From: Bradyrhizobium sp. 200
Lineage (GTDB): Bacteria > Pseudomonadota > Alphaproteobacteria > Rhizobiales > Xanthobacteraceae
Direction: 5' to 3'
Length of the DNA: 64,000 nucleotides
Assembly (NCBI RefSeq): GCF_023100945.1
Contig: NZ_CP064689.1
Location: 7,112,001-7,176,000, forward strand
Made by a program: the position numbers and the translations under genes. Below are positions 19,248 to 28,451 of this stretch, in pieces. Each line of letters opens with the position of its first letter. Within the stretch, counting starts at the first letter, position 1. The notes beneath the pieces are model-generated. The model was not told where the DNA came from and ran no database searches. It saw only the letters and a program-made list of their open reading frames with translations.

Positions 19248-19727
19248 ATGACACTTGCCCGATTAATCCTGATCAATGCAACTCTGATTCTGCGTATGCT
19301 CGGAAATGCGGAGGCGGCGAACACCAATGTGGCGCTCGCCGCGATTCGCGAGCCCGCGAAGGAGGCTGCAGCTTCGTTCGAGCAGAAGACCTGGGACGAG
19401 GCCGTGGTTGGGGCGAGTGGACAGTTGTACAGCCAGATCACCCAAGGCGCCTCATTTCAGATGTTCCTCTCGGCCAACGGCGCCAGTGGTTCGCGTTGTC
19501 TGGTGAAGAAGCTTTATATCCCCATCCCGCAGGGCCCTATGTTGGTCAAGATTTGCGCCGACAGCAACGTGATACGCGCCTTCGTCAATTTTCTCGAAAC
19601 ACCGGAAACCCACTCCGTCGTCGCGCGCGATGGCTACGGGTTCGACGACCGGAGTAGACGTGCATGGGGCGCTTTTCGACAGAAATCTGGCAATCGCTCG
19701 GGCTCACGATCGAGCTCGCGAGCCTGA
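19248..19727 (+). pseudogene. modA: Molybdate-binding protein ModA, internally deleted
   Basis: The frame opens with a signal-like start (MTLARLILINATLI), then AAASFEQKTWDE..GASGQLYSQITQGASFQMFLSA, the N-lobe of ModA. It jumps straight to PQGPMLVKICADSNVIRAFVNFLETPE..GYGF, the C-terminal end. Roughly half of a ~250-residue binding protein is missing, including much of the oxyanion pocket, so it should not work. modB overlaps its end. Confidence 0.8.
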
Positions 19728-20350
19728 CGACCCTGATCCTGCTAATCGTTGCTACGCCGCTCGCGTGGTGGCTAGCACGGTCAAAGAGCTTTTGGGCTGA
19801 GGCGGTGGCCGCGCTCATCGCGCTGCCGCTGGTGCTACCGCCAACGGTAATCGGTTTTTATCTGTTGGTCTTGCTCGGCCCGAGCGGCCCTGGCGGCCTT
19901 CTCGCCTCTCTCTGGGGCGGACGCACGTTCGCTTTCACTTTTGCGGGGCTCGTGGTAGGATCGGTGTTGTGGGCGCTGCCTTTCGTGGTCCAGCCCATCC
20001 GCAACTCCTTCGTTACCATCGGCAACCGTCCGCTGGAAGTTGCGGCCATTTTGCGCGCCTCTCCATTGTATGCGTTCTTTACCGTCGCCCTGCCCCTGGC
20101 GCGACCGGGTTTTCTCACAGCCGCGGTGCTTGGTTTTTCGCATACAATCGGCGCATTCGGCCTCGTACTGATTATCGGCGGCAACATTCCTGGACGCACC
20201 AAGGTGGTGTCGGCCCTTCTCTTCGACTATGTCCAAGCGTCGCGCTGGCGCGAAGCAAATCAGCTTGCCGGCGGCATGGTGATGTTCGCCTTTGCGGTAA
20301 TCATCCTTTTAACGTTGATCGAGAAATGCTGCGGAACGAGGCGCACGTGA
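19664..20350 (+). CDS. modB: Molybdate ABC transporter permease ModB
   Basis: 228 residues with five to six hydrophobic helices. The ABC-permease loop is near residues 158-178 (GAFGLVLIIGGNIPG), where an acidic residue usually precedes FG (EFG) and alanine is found here. This is the only gene of the mod locus that remains open throughout. With modA and modC broken it probably cannot make a working transporter unless partnered from elsewhere. Confidence 0.85.
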   Translation: MGRFSTEIWQSLGLTIELASLTTLILLIVATPLAWWLARSKSFWAEAVAALIALPLVLPPTVIGFYLLVLLGPSGPGGLLASLWGGRTFAFTFAGLVVGSVLWALPFVVQPIRNSFVTIGNRPLEVAAILRASPLYAFFTVALPLARPGFLTAAVLGFSHTIGAFGLVLIIGGNIPGRTKVVSALLFDYVQASRWREANQLAGGMVMFAFAVIILLTLIEKCCGTRRT

Positions 20351-21420
20351 GAACAGCCACACCAGGCCGGACCGAAATCGCCTTCAAGGGGCAGTTGGGT
20401 AGCTTTCCACTCGACGCGCAGTTCAGCGTACCGGCTAAAGGTGTGGCAGCGATTTTCGGACAGCCTGGCTGCGGCAAAACCACGATCGGTCGCTGCATCG
20501 CCGGCCTCGAGCATTTGCCTGACGGTTTCTGTGATATCGATGGTGAGGTGTGGCAGGATGAGACCATGTTCCGCCCACCGCATTTGCGCCCCATCGGTTA
20601 TGTATTCCAGGAGGAAAACCTCTTTCCGCATTTGACGGTCAAGAGTAACCTTCTTTACGGCACGCCGAAAGCCGAACCGATGCCGATCGTCTTTGAGAAG
20701 GTACTCGAATTTCTGGGTGTCGCGCCGCTGCTCGACCGCTCGCCAGCGCACCTGTCCGGCGGCGAGCGGCAGCGCGTTGCCATCGGCCGGGCGCTGTTGT
20801 CCCAGCCAAAATTGCTTGTAATGGACGAGCCGCTTGCCGCACTTGACCGCTGCGCCAAGAGCGAGATCCTGTCGTTGCTCGAGTGCCTGCATGAAAAGTT
20901 CGCGCTGCCGATGATCTCATTATCATCGAGCGTGGCACGGTGACCGCGGCCGGGCCGTTGCATGTCTTGCAGACCGATCCTGCGCTGCCGCTTGCGGCAA
21001 GCCGCAAAGCCACTGTCAGTCTTGATGCCGTGACCGCCGGCTATGACAGACGCTATGGCCTACTCATCCTCTCCGTCAAAGGTGCGCGCTTGCTGGTGCC
21101 GGCGGCGCCCCTTCCACCCGGCGTGCACCAGCGGCTGCGCATCGCAGCCAGCGACGTCAGCCTTGCACGCGAAGCGCCGCTCGCAAACTGTCCATCCTCA
21201 ATGTCTTTCCGGCGCGGATAAAGGCCTGTTTGCCGCTCTGCCCGGGTGAGCTCACGCTGCTGCTTGGGCTCGGCAGCGGAGGCTCTGGCGCGGAGATTTT
21301 GGCGCGCATTACGCGTTTCTCCTTTGATACGCTAGGGCTCGAGAATGGAATGGACGTATTTGCCCTTCTCACTGGTCACGGTGTCTGGACCTCCGCTGCC
21401 GGCTATAACGGCTTCCACGC
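20347..21420 (+). pseudogene. modC: Molybdate ABC transporter ATPase ModC, broken
   Basis: The GTG start overlaps the modB stop (GTGA). Walker A GQPGCGKTT, the Q-loop (YVFQEENLFPHL), signature LSGGERQRVAIGRALL and Walker B LLVMDEPLAALD are all intact. Then ~15 residues containing the switch histidine are deleted with a frame change, and the frame stops at 20943. The rest continues in other frames: DLIIIERGTVTAAGPL, the C-terminal molybdate-binding domain, and GAEILARITRFSFDTLGL near 21290-21350. Confidence 0.85.
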
Positions 21421-21522
21421 CAGCGGAAGATGCTGGACAGGAAAGCGCCGCGGCCTGATACCAGCGGAAAGAGGACCAAGGCCATGATTACTAACTTCTC
21501 CTAGATTGATCCCAACCACGTC

Positions 21523-21983
21523 ATGGCAATCCTCTACCGGCCCAGGACAGGAAGTCGATATGCTGCTCGCCGACTTAACCCAGGATCTCGCGCGGCAACG
21601 CGCGCGCGTCGGCAGCATCGTCCAGCGAAACTTCAGGACGCAATGAGCACGAGACCATGGTCCCGCTCGAAATGACGGGCACGACATTTCGATCTGCCAG
21701 CCACTCGGCACGGGTGCCATTGGTGTAAGCTCCAAGCTAATGAGCTTGGCAGCGCCACAGTTATCCCTTCCTGCGCGATGAACGAAGGATGTCGATCTGC
21801 TCGTGTTCAATAAATTCTCCAAGCAGGAGGCGTCCCGGCAAGATCTGCGCGACGAACTTGCCGATGCGATCATATCTGGCGTGCCGCGCCTCACCGGCGT
21901 TCCCGAAAAATGCCTTGCCGCCTCCGGCTTTCACCGGAGATTTCGGCACGACACCTTGCGAGCACCAAGTCGTGGGGGAATGA
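21523..21983 (+). pseudogene. DUF2478-like molybdenum-locus protein, frameshifted
   Basis: Segments in successive frames: MAILYRP, VDMLLADLTQDLARQRARVG, VDLLVFNKFSKQEASRQDLRDELADAIISGVPRLTGVPEKCL and FTGDFGTT. This is the order seen in DUF2478 proteins, which are encoded beside molybdate transporters. Several single-base lesions break it. Confidence 0.6.
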
Positions 21984-22041
21984 TGGCGCGACATCACAGG
22001 GCGCCTGCCGCGTGTCCGGGCACATTCCAGTTCGGCTAGAG

Positions 22042-22238
22042 CTACTTACCGATCATCATATCCGACGACTTGATCACGGCCGACATGGCATCGCCAATTT
22101 TGAGCCCGTCATCGTCCACGGCCTGATGGCCATCGACGAAAACCGCCCGGTACCCGCCCACTCTTTTGAGCGTTCGTGGTGCCCTCAAGCACGGTGATCA
22201 CGAGGCTTGTCAGGACATTGCGTGCGCTGAGCCTTCAT
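22042..22238 (-). pseudogene. mop: Mop-type molybdate-binding protein, frameshifted
   Basis: Removing one extra G after ATGAAG restores MKLSARNVL. The frame later gives LKIGDAMSAVIKSSDMMIGK and a stop. This is the typical start and end of ~70-residue Mop (TOBE) molybdate storage proteins. It converges on the DUF2478 remnant. Confidence 0.65.
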
Positions 22239-22402
22239 CTTGTCCAGTCCCGACATTGCTTCGCCGTCGTAACTTAACCGTGGCTGGGCAACTCTTTCAA
22301 GGGCTGCAACCTGCCGCCTGCACACGCCATGAGGAAGCAGTGAAGCATTCAGCCGAAATGATGGCGTTCAAATGCCTGCATGCCCAAGCATCCGATTGTT
22401 GC

Positions 22403-22464
22403 ATTCCGGCAACTGAGGATTTTGAGGACGAATGGCATATAGTTTGCTTCGCTGTTGCCGGAAT
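22403..22464 (+). promoter_or_regulatory. Sigma-54 promoter inside an 11-bp inverted repeat, upstream of the peroxiredoxin gene
   Basis: TGGCATATAGTTTGCT at 22433-22448 has the -24/-12 GG-N10-GC spacing. It is framed by ATTCCGGCAAC (22403-22413) and its exact complement GTTGCCGGAAT (22454-22464). A near activator site with nine instead of ten spacer bases (TGT-N9-ACA) lies at about 22241-22255. The promoter is ~55 bp before the start codon. Confidence 0.75.
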
Positions 22465-22501
22465 GTCGCTCTCCGCGCAAAAGCAACCTTGTGAGGACAA
22501 T

Positions 22502-23053
22502 ATGCTTGGAATAGGAAGTAAGTTGCCGTCGTTCGAAATCACAGGCGTGAAGCCCGGCTTTCACCTGCAGTACGAGGAGGGGCAGAGCGCATTCGAGACG
22601 TTGACTGAAGATAGCTTCTCCGGAAAATGGAAAATCATCTTCTTTTACCCAAAAGATTTCACCTTCGTCTGCCCGACCGAGATCGCCGAGTTCGCGCGCC
22701 TGTCCAGCGATTTCGCCGATCGTGATGCAGTCGTGCTGGGTGGCTCGACCGACAACGAGTTCTGCAAGCTCGCCTGGCGGCGCGAGCACAAGGATCTGCA
22801 TCATCTGCCGATCTGGCAATTTGCCGACACCAATGGCGCGCTGGTCGATGGCCTGGGTGTGCGATCACCTGACGGCGTCGCCTATCGCTATACATTCATC
22901 GTCGATCCCGACAACACCATCCAGCACGTTTATGCGACCAACCTGAATGTCGGCCGCAGCCCGAAGGACACGCTGCGAGTATTGGACGCGCTGCAGACCG
23001 ACGAGCTGTGCCCCTGCAACCGCGAGATCGGCGGCGAAACTCTGAAAGCCTGA
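22502..23053 (+). CDS. ahpC: AhpC-type peroxiredoxin
   Basis: 183 residues. Peroxidatic cysteine C57 sits in KDFTFVCPTE, and resolving cysteines are in the C-terminal LCPCNREIGG (about 174/176), the two-Cys AhpC arrangement that pairs with AhpD. It should reduce H2O2 and organic peroxides in the cytoplasm. ATG 22502 gives the normal N-terminus (MLGIGSKLPSFEI); the frame runs open upstream through the promoter region and is not coding there. The sigma-54 promoter implies expression under nitrogen-fixing conditions, protecting nitrogenase-containing cells. Confidence 0.9.
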   Translation: MLGIGSKLPSFEITGVKPGFHLQYEEGQSAFETLTEDSFSGKWKIIFFYPKDFTFVCPTEIAEFARLSSDFADRDAVVLGGSTDNEFCKLAWRREHKDLHHLPIWQFADTNGALVDGLGVRSPDGVAYRYTFIVDPDNTIQHVYATNLNVGRSPKDTLRVLDALQTDELCPCNREIGGETLKA

Positions 23054-23059
23054 GGTATC

Positions 23060-23605
23060 ATGTCTATCGAGCAATTAAAGGACCAGATTCCAGATTTCGC
23101 CAAGGACGTCAGACTCAATCTGGCGTCGATGGTGGCTGATGAGACGCTGTCACCGCAGAGCAAATACGGGCTATTGCTGGCGACCGCGATCGCGACCCGC
23201 GCCCCGGTAGTGATCGCCGCAATGGAATCCGCGGCGGCTGCCGTGATGACGCCGGCGGCGGTTGCGGCTGCGAAATCCGCAGCTTGCGTGATGGCGATGA
23301 ACAACGTCTATTACCGTTTCGTTCACCTCGCTTCCAATCCGGAATACAAGAGCATGCCGGCGCGGTTGCGCATGAACGTGATCGCCAATCCTGGGGTTGA
23401 CAAGGCCGATTTCGAGCTTTGGTCGCTGGCGGTTTCCGCCATCAATGGCTGCGGTGCCTGCGTGGATGCCCATGAGAAGGCGCTGCAGGGAGCCGGCGTC
23501 GGTTCCGCCGCGATCCAGACTGCGGTGCGCCTTGCCGCGATCGTGCAATCGGTTGCGGTTGCGATCGAGGCGGCCGGGCACGGTGTGGTCCAGGCGGAGG
23601 AGTGA
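23060..23605 (+). CDS. ahpD: AhpD-type alkylhydroperoxidase
   Basis: 181 residues, starting 6 bp after ahpC. The carboxymuconolactone-decarboxylase-fold catalytic motif is C131-x2-C134 with H138 ([12 protein letters not shown]). AhpD regenerates AhpC through its redox-active cysteines, so the two genes form one peroxide-reducing unit. Confidence 0.9.
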   Translation: MSIEQLKDQIPDFAKDVRLNLASMVADETLSPQSKYGLLLATAIATRAPVVIAAMESAAAAVMTPAAVAAAKSAACVMAMNNVYYRFVHLASNPEYKSMPARLRMNVIANPGVDKADFELWSLAVSAINGCGACVDAHEKALQGAGVGSAAIQTAVRLAAIVQSVAVAIEAAGHGVVQAEE

Positions 23606-23984
23606 TGCATCCGCCCTTTTGCTGTGGGAGAGGGTCAGGGTTAGAGCGATATCTACGAACCTGAGTTCGCGGAGGGGCCCGAGCTTTGCTCTGATTTCGG
23701 CCTCTCCGCGCAAGCGGATCGAGGCGACCTGCCAGGCGTTCCGCTGATTGCAAGGAAGACTAACGCCGCGCTGAGTCCCAGTCTGGCCCGACAAGGACCG
23801 TGACGCGAACACTCTGATCGTCAAGCTGATGCGTACCAATGTGGCACGCGTTTGCACTCGGCACTCGGTCGTGTTCCAGCGATCACGAATTCTATGCCTC
23901 AGCGCACAAACGTCGATCTCAGAACTTGCAGGAGTTTGAGAGCCGCCACCCTACCCTTTCCGGGGCGGCTGCATTACGGCACCA

Positions 23985-24127
23985 AAAGTGCTGCCGTTCG
24001 AAATTATCGCCGAGATCGAGCGTGTGACGCGAGAGGTCTATTGCGGGCCGATCGGTTTGAACGGGCACATCGACACGAAGATTGCGATCCGCACCGCAAC
24101 GATGGACGATGACCTGCCGAGTTCATG
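23985..24127 (+). pseudogene. Fragment of a chorismate-binding enzyme (PabB/TrpE type)
   Basis: The translation reads APKVLPFEIIAEIERVTREV then YCGPIGLNGHIDTKIAIRT. It matches the 'GAPKxxAMEIIxELEPxxRGxYCGAIGY....DxNIAIRT' block near the C-terminus of aminodeoxychorismate/anthranilate synthases. Nothing of the rest of the gene is present. Confidence 0.55.
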
Positions 24128-24600
24128 AGACGGCGGGATAAGGGCGGTGTCGAAACAAGAGACCGAATACGGGAAACGCTCGCCAAAGGCACAACAATCT
24201 TCGACGCATTTCGTGCTGTAATACCTAGTGCATCTGCGTCATCGAAAGCTACCACCACTTTTTCGTCTTCAACATTGTTCGATTTTTCCGTAAGCTTGGT
24301 AGAGCAACGCAAGTTACCCAAACGACATGGTCAGAGACCGGATGCGATCAACCTAAGTTGGCCAGATCTGGGCTCAGCAGCAGAATAGGACCAGTCCAAC
24401 AAAAGCGAGATTGACAAACAAGCCGATCAAGGCCCACGCGCGAATGGCCACGGGCGAGAGTCCCTCATCATCGCGCGAAGTCGAAATCCATAGTGACTGC
24501 ATCTGCGTCACCCTCCAAGAGCTCTCGCGGTACTACAATCGCATTCACAAACAGCATCTCTCGTCGTTATATGGGATGCCGCGACCACATTTCGGCTTCC

Positions 24601-24760
24601 ATGCGCCGCATCGTCACCGGCGATCTCGGCGCGGACAGGGCCGATTCGAGTTATGGGTCGCTGGCAGTAAGTGCCATCAACGGCAGCGGCGCCTGCATGG
24701 ACGCCCATGAGAAGATGTTGCGGGAAGCCGGCGTTGGTTCCGCCGGCGGATACCGGACCG
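24601..24760 (+). pseudogene. Diverged internal fragment of an AhpD gene
   Basis: [30 protein letters not shown] parallels residues ~120-149 of the intact AhpD at 23060. The first catalytic cysteine is replaced by serine (GSGAC instead of GCGAC). Flanking sequence loses similarity quickly. A decayed partial duplicate. Confidence 0.7.
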
Positions 24761-24792
24761 ATGATGATCATGCCGGATCAACTTGCCGAACT

Positions 24793-26076
24793 CTAGCCGC
24801 CCCTCAGAAGACGTTCGCAATCTCGCGCTCGTGTGCTCAATGCCTTGGCCAACCGTCCGATGACGGCATTGTCTAATCCTTCCTCTAGCGCTCGCGCGCG
24901 AATGTCAGTCACGAGGTCGGGAATCTGCTCAGCCATTGAGATCAGACTGGCAATAAGTTCGTCCGTATCAACGCGCGTTTCGCGGGCAAACTTTTGCCAC
25001 TGGCGCAAGCCGATTAAGTCCAGCTTGTATTCACCTCCAACTTTCATTGCGAGCTTGATCTTCCGCATGTCCACATCGTCGTAGGGAAGAATGCTGGCGA
25101 CATCGTAGAGCGGCGCAAGACGTACATGGGGACCGCCCGCCAGAAGCAACGAGTAGTTCTTGGCGTGCGCATCAGGCCCCCCAATGAGCCAATTATAGCC
25201 GAGGGCGCTAACGAAGGTCTGAACGTCGGCCGCGCGGTCGGTCGAGTAGGTACGCAAGACGTCGATCACATTGGCTGGCGTTGGTCCACCTTCGTTCTGA
25301 TATTTCTTCGTCGGCGGGATGCCCATTGCTTGGCAGACATCTTCCTGGTGGATCCGGATGATGTCGTTTCCACTGAGTTGCCGGTCATAGCGCTCGACCA
25401 CAATGGCAACTTCGTTTTCAAACCGCATCACTTTGGTGTCTGCCACCGGGAGGCCCAGATTGCGCGCGAGCAAGAGGCAAACGTGCTCATTTTCGGCGTG
25501 TCCGTCGAAATGGCCCGTCGGCGGTTTCAGGATATGCGTGGTCGGAACGCGCCCAGACGGAATACCCCATTGACCCTTTTTCAAAAGAAGAGCCGTTTTC
25601 GGCTGGGCGCCCGCGAGACTGAATTGGCCGGTGTCCCGCGGCAAACGCCAGGCAGCGTGATCCTCTCGCAAGGCCTGGAGCCGTTTGGCGATTTCCGGCG
25701 GGCCGAGCCATTCGATCTTGTCGTTTTCGCCCGTTCTCAAGGCTTCCAACCGATCGGGCGTGACGAACTGGATCGCACCGGCGCAATCCTCCCCTACGTG
25801 AGAGATGAGGGCAAAGGCGTTGCGGGCGGAGACCTGGAATTTCTTGGCCCAACGATCAAGCACACGCTCATTGTCGGGCAGGAGTCCCCACAGGAAGGCC
25901 TGAACGGACGCGGGACCATGTTGCTCGGCGGCAAGCGGCATCGAGAGTGATAGGGGATAAGCTCCCTGCGTGCCGCGCCAGTTGCTGTCATAGATAAAGG
26001 TCAGCCGGCCGCGCGCATCGCTGCGCACGCGGCCCACTTCTTTGCCATCCAAGAGCACGACAAGTTCGTTCGTCAT
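24793..26076 (-). CDS. hipA: HipA-type serine/threonine kinase toxin
   Basis: 427 residues. The N-terminal HipA domain (VVLLDGKEVGRV) is followed by a kinase core with phosphate-binding loop FSLAGAQPKTAL, catalytic-loop GGPDAHAKNYSLL (Asp and Asn) and the metal-binding segment APLYDVAS. HipA kinases phosphorylate translation components such as glutamyl-tRNA synthetase and arrest growth. The start overlaps the hipB stop as ATGA. Intact and of normal length. Confidence 0.93.
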   Translation of the reverse strand: MTNELVVLLDGKEVGRVRSDARGRLTFIYDSNWRGTQGAYPLSLSMPLAAEQHGPASVQAFLWGLLPDNERVLDRWAKKFQVSARNAFALISHVGEDCAGAIQFVTPDRLEALRTGENDKIEWLGPPEIAKRLQALREDHAAWRLPRDTGQFSLAGAQPKTALLLKKGQWGIPSGRVPTTHILKPPTGHFDGHAENEHVCLLLARNLGLPVADTKVMRFENEVAIVVERYDRQLSGNDIIRIHQEDVCQAMGIPPTKKYQNEGGPTPANVIDVLRTYSTDRAADVQTFVSALGYNWLIGGPDAHAKNYSLLLAGGPHVRLAPLYDVASILPYDDVDMRKIKLAMKVGGEYKLDLIGLRQWQKFARETRVDTDELIASLISMAEQIPDLVTDIRARALEEGLDNAVIGRLAKALSTRARDCERLLRGG

Positions 26077-26366
26077 GCTTTGCCCTTTTTGGCTTTGGTG
26101 ACGATGGCGTTGATATCGACAGCGGATGGTGCCGAGACGCGACTAGTACTAGTACTGGACTCGCTGCTTGCATCCAAAAGGATGCCAAGAGCGTCAAGGG
26201 CGCGGAGCACGAGAGCCAATTCGGCGCGCGGGTGACCATGCTCGATATCGATCACCCATTGACGGCTGACGCCAATGCGTTTGGCCAGTGTCGACTGGTC
26301 GAGCTTGAGACGCTTGCGTCTGTCGCGAATAACGGCGCCTAGGTCGGCAGGTGTGCGTATGCGCAT
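26073..26366 (-). CDS. hipB: HipB-type antitoxin/repressor
   Basis: 97 residues with a Cro/C1-type helix-turn-helix near residues 18-60 (LDQSTLAKRIGVSRQWVIDIEHG). It should bind HipA and repress the operon. The Ser/Thr-rich segment SSTSTS is encoded by a ctagta repeat. It lies just downstream of four operator-like repeats. Confidence 0.92.
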   Translation of the reverse strand: MRIRTPADLGAVIRDRRKRLKLDQSTLAKRIGVSRQWVIDIEHGHPRAELALVLRALDALGILLDASSESSTSTSRVSAPSAVDINAIVTKAKKGKA

Positions 26367-26378
26367 GGGCGATCCAAA

Positions 26379-26474
26379 TGTCAGCGTTCGCCTACAATAG
26401 CAGATGTCACCGTTCGGTTACAATAAGAAAAGTTACCGTTCGGCGACATGTGCGAATGTCATCGATCGCCGACA
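26379..26474 (-). promoter_or_regulatory. Four 18-bp HipB operator repeats, 26-bp period
   Basis: Copies begin at 26379, 26405, 26431 and 26457 and fit TGTCANCGTTCGNCNACA with few changes. Each is an imperfect palindrome (TGTC...GACA). They occupy the hipB upstream region. E. coli hipBA also has four operators, but with a different sequence. Confidence 0.85.
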
Positions 26475-26784
26475 TTATTGTAAAATGACCATCTTTTCAA
26501 TAACATAGGTGCGACTTCGCACGGCTCCTCGGAAGAACGGCTCCTCGGAAGAAAAGCTCGCGAGCCTAAGCTGGACCAGGCCGCCTCACTCGGCGGTTTT
26601 CCCGTTTGGTGATGTCCGTGAGAAGTATCCGCCGAATTACAGCGATGAGTTCGCGGAGAGTCCCCCTCACCCAGAGTTCGAGCTTTGCTCCAATCTCAGT
26701 CTCGCAAGCGGTGCGAGGCGAAACTGTATCCGCCGCGAGATCGTCTCAATCCATGGCGAGCACACGCCGCCTGTCGTACAGCCT
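26475..26784. other. No gene recognised between hipB control region and fixX
   Basis: No coding signal. Part of it (about 26650-26725) resembles 23660-23730 in sequence, apparently a dispersed non-coding repeat. Confidence 0.4.
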
Positions 26785-27081
26785 TTACCCAAACTTGAAT
26801 AACACCCCATATCCCCCACGCGGGTAGCTCCATTCGATGTCACCGGTGGGCTCTCCGATAACGCGGCAGGTGCCGCACTCGATGCACCCGTCGACGGTGA
26901 TCTCGACCTGGCCCTTGTCGTTGCGCTCATAGCAGCGCGCGGGGCAAGCTTTCAAAAGCGCAAGTAGCTGCGGCGATGGCTCGGTGTGCGAGCGTACCTT
27001 GATGTGGGGACGACCAACGTCGACAAGATATCGGTTGTAGAACAACTTGTCCTCAACGCGAACGGAGGGCTCGACAGTCAT
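26785..27081 (-). CDS. fixX: Ferredoxin-like protein FixX
   Basis: 98 residues, the usual FixX length. It carries a single cysteine cluster CIECGTC plus CPARCY, consistent with one 4Fe-4S centre. FixX works with FixABC to pass electrons toward nitrogenase. AAGGAG precedes the ATG. Last gene of the fixABCX run, 38 bp after fixC. Confidence 0.95.
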   Translation of the reverse strand: MTVEPSVRVEDKLFYNRYLVDVGRPHIKVRSHTEPSPQLLALLKACPARCYERNDKGQVEITVDGCIECGTCRVIGEPTGDIEWSYPRGGYGVLFKFG

Positions 27082-27118
27082 GTTTCAGCTCCTTGGGTTC
27101 GGCATCGAATTTGGCTGA

Positions 27119-28426
27119 TCAGCGCCAGGCGCGAGCGAGGCGGAATGCATCGCCGAACAAACCTATCCAGGACCGCGCATTAACGAAGGATTTCAACGTC
27201 ACCTTCTCTTTCTCAGTCTTTGGCGTGCCGTCGACGCGCACAAAGTTCTGCATCGCCCTGGAGACGAGCTGCGGATAGGTGAGAAAAAAGTTTTGCGAAT
27301 TGGTGTGCATCAGCGTCGGCATATCCTTGTATTTCTTCAGATCCTTGATCACGAAGGAGTCGTCCAGCATCCTCTTGTAGAGCGCGAGATTCTCAGCGCT
27401 CATGGGAGCCCGGCGCGACCGCACCTGCGAGATTGCTTCGGCCGCGATGCGGCCCGAGGTCATCGCGAGGTTAGAGCCCTCGCGATGAATGGCATTGTTG
27501 AGCTGCGCCGCATCGCCCACCACCACCCAGCCCTCACCATAAAGCTGCGGGATCGCCTTGTAGCCGCCCTCAGGGATCAGATGCGCGGAATATTCCTTCA
27601 CCTCGGAACCCTTGATCAGCCGCCCCACGGACGGATGCCGCTTGAAGCGATCGAGCAGTCCATAGGGCGTCTCGCCCGTGCGCTGGAAGTCGGCGACGAG
27701 ACAGCCGATGCCGAGCGAGATGCACTCCTTGTTAGCATAGATGAAGCCCATCCCAGTCATGCCGCGGGAAATGGTGCCGGCCGCCTCGATCACGACGCCC
27801 TCGTCGCCTTCAAGATTGAACCGTTCCTCGATGGTCTCGCGCGGCAAGAAGTGCATTTCCTTCACCGCGAGTGCCACCTTATCAGGCTTGGGACGCTCGC
27901 GCAGACCCGCACGCGTGCCGAGCAGGCCGTTGACGCCCTCGGCCAGCACCACGACATCCGCATGGACTTCGCCGTCGCCGCGATCCGTGCGCACCCCGAC
28001 GACCTTGCCATTGGCATCCTGCGCGAGCTCGGTCACCGTGGTCTCGCACAGCACCGTCGCGCCGGCCTCGCGTACCTTCGAGGAGAACCATTTGTCAAAC
28101 TGCGCGCGGATGATGGTGTAGCGGTTCGGCCGCTGCTCATTGAACTCGTCGGAGCAGTAGTGCAGGCCGACATGGGAGCGATCGTCCATCATCCAGAACC
28201 GCTGCTCGACCAGATGGCGCTCGAGCGGCGCGTCCTCGCGAAAGTCCGGGATTAGCTTTTCCAGCATGTCGGAATAGAGGATCGCGCCCTGCACGTTCTT
28301 CGATCCCGAATATTCGCCGCGCTCGAGCTGCAGCACCTTCATGCCCCGCTTGGCCATGGCCAGCGCCGCGGCATTGCCCGCCATGCCCGCGCCGACCACG
28401 ATGGCGTCGAAACGTTCTTCGATCAT
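27119..28426 (-). CDS. fixC: Electron-transfer flavoprotein-quinone oxidoreductase FixC
   Basis: 435 residues with an N-terminal FAD dinucleotide-binding motif [15 protein letters not shown]. Later blocks typical of ETF-QO proteins are [20 protein letters not shown] and [13 protein letters not shown] 28426 follows AAGGAGAGGCTC. FixABCX is thought to bifurcate electrons from NADH to quinone and ferredoxin for nitrogenase. Intact. Confidence 0.95.
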   Translation of the reverse strand: MIEERFDAIVVGAGMAGNAAALAMAKRGMKVLQLERGEYSGSKNVQGAILYSDMLEKLIPDFREDAPLERHLVEQRFWMMDDRSHVGLHYCSDEFNEQRPNRYTIIRAQFDKWFSSKVREAGATVLCETTVTELAQDANGKVVGVRTDRGDGEVHADVVVLAEGVNGLLGTRAGLRERPKPDKVALAVKEMHFLPRETIEERFNLEGDEGVVIEAAGTISRGMTGMGFIYANKECISLGIGCLVADFQRTGETPYGLLDRFKRHPSVGRLIKGSEVKEYSAHLIPEGGYKAIPQLYGEGWVVVGDAAQLNNAIHREGSNLAMTSGRIAAEAISQVRSRRAPMSAENLALYKRMLDDSFVIKDLKKYKDMPTLMHTNSQNFFLTYPQLVSRAMQNFVRVDGTPKTEKEKVTLKSFVNARSWIGLFGDAFRLARAWR

Positions 28427-28451
28427 GAGCCTCTCCTTCTCACTAGTGGCG

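Noticed and set aside
25126..25950. 274-codon plus-strand frame
   Set aside because: Antisense shadow of hipA; no family motifs.
27293..28255. 320-codon plus-strand frame
   Set aside because: Antisense shadow of fixC.
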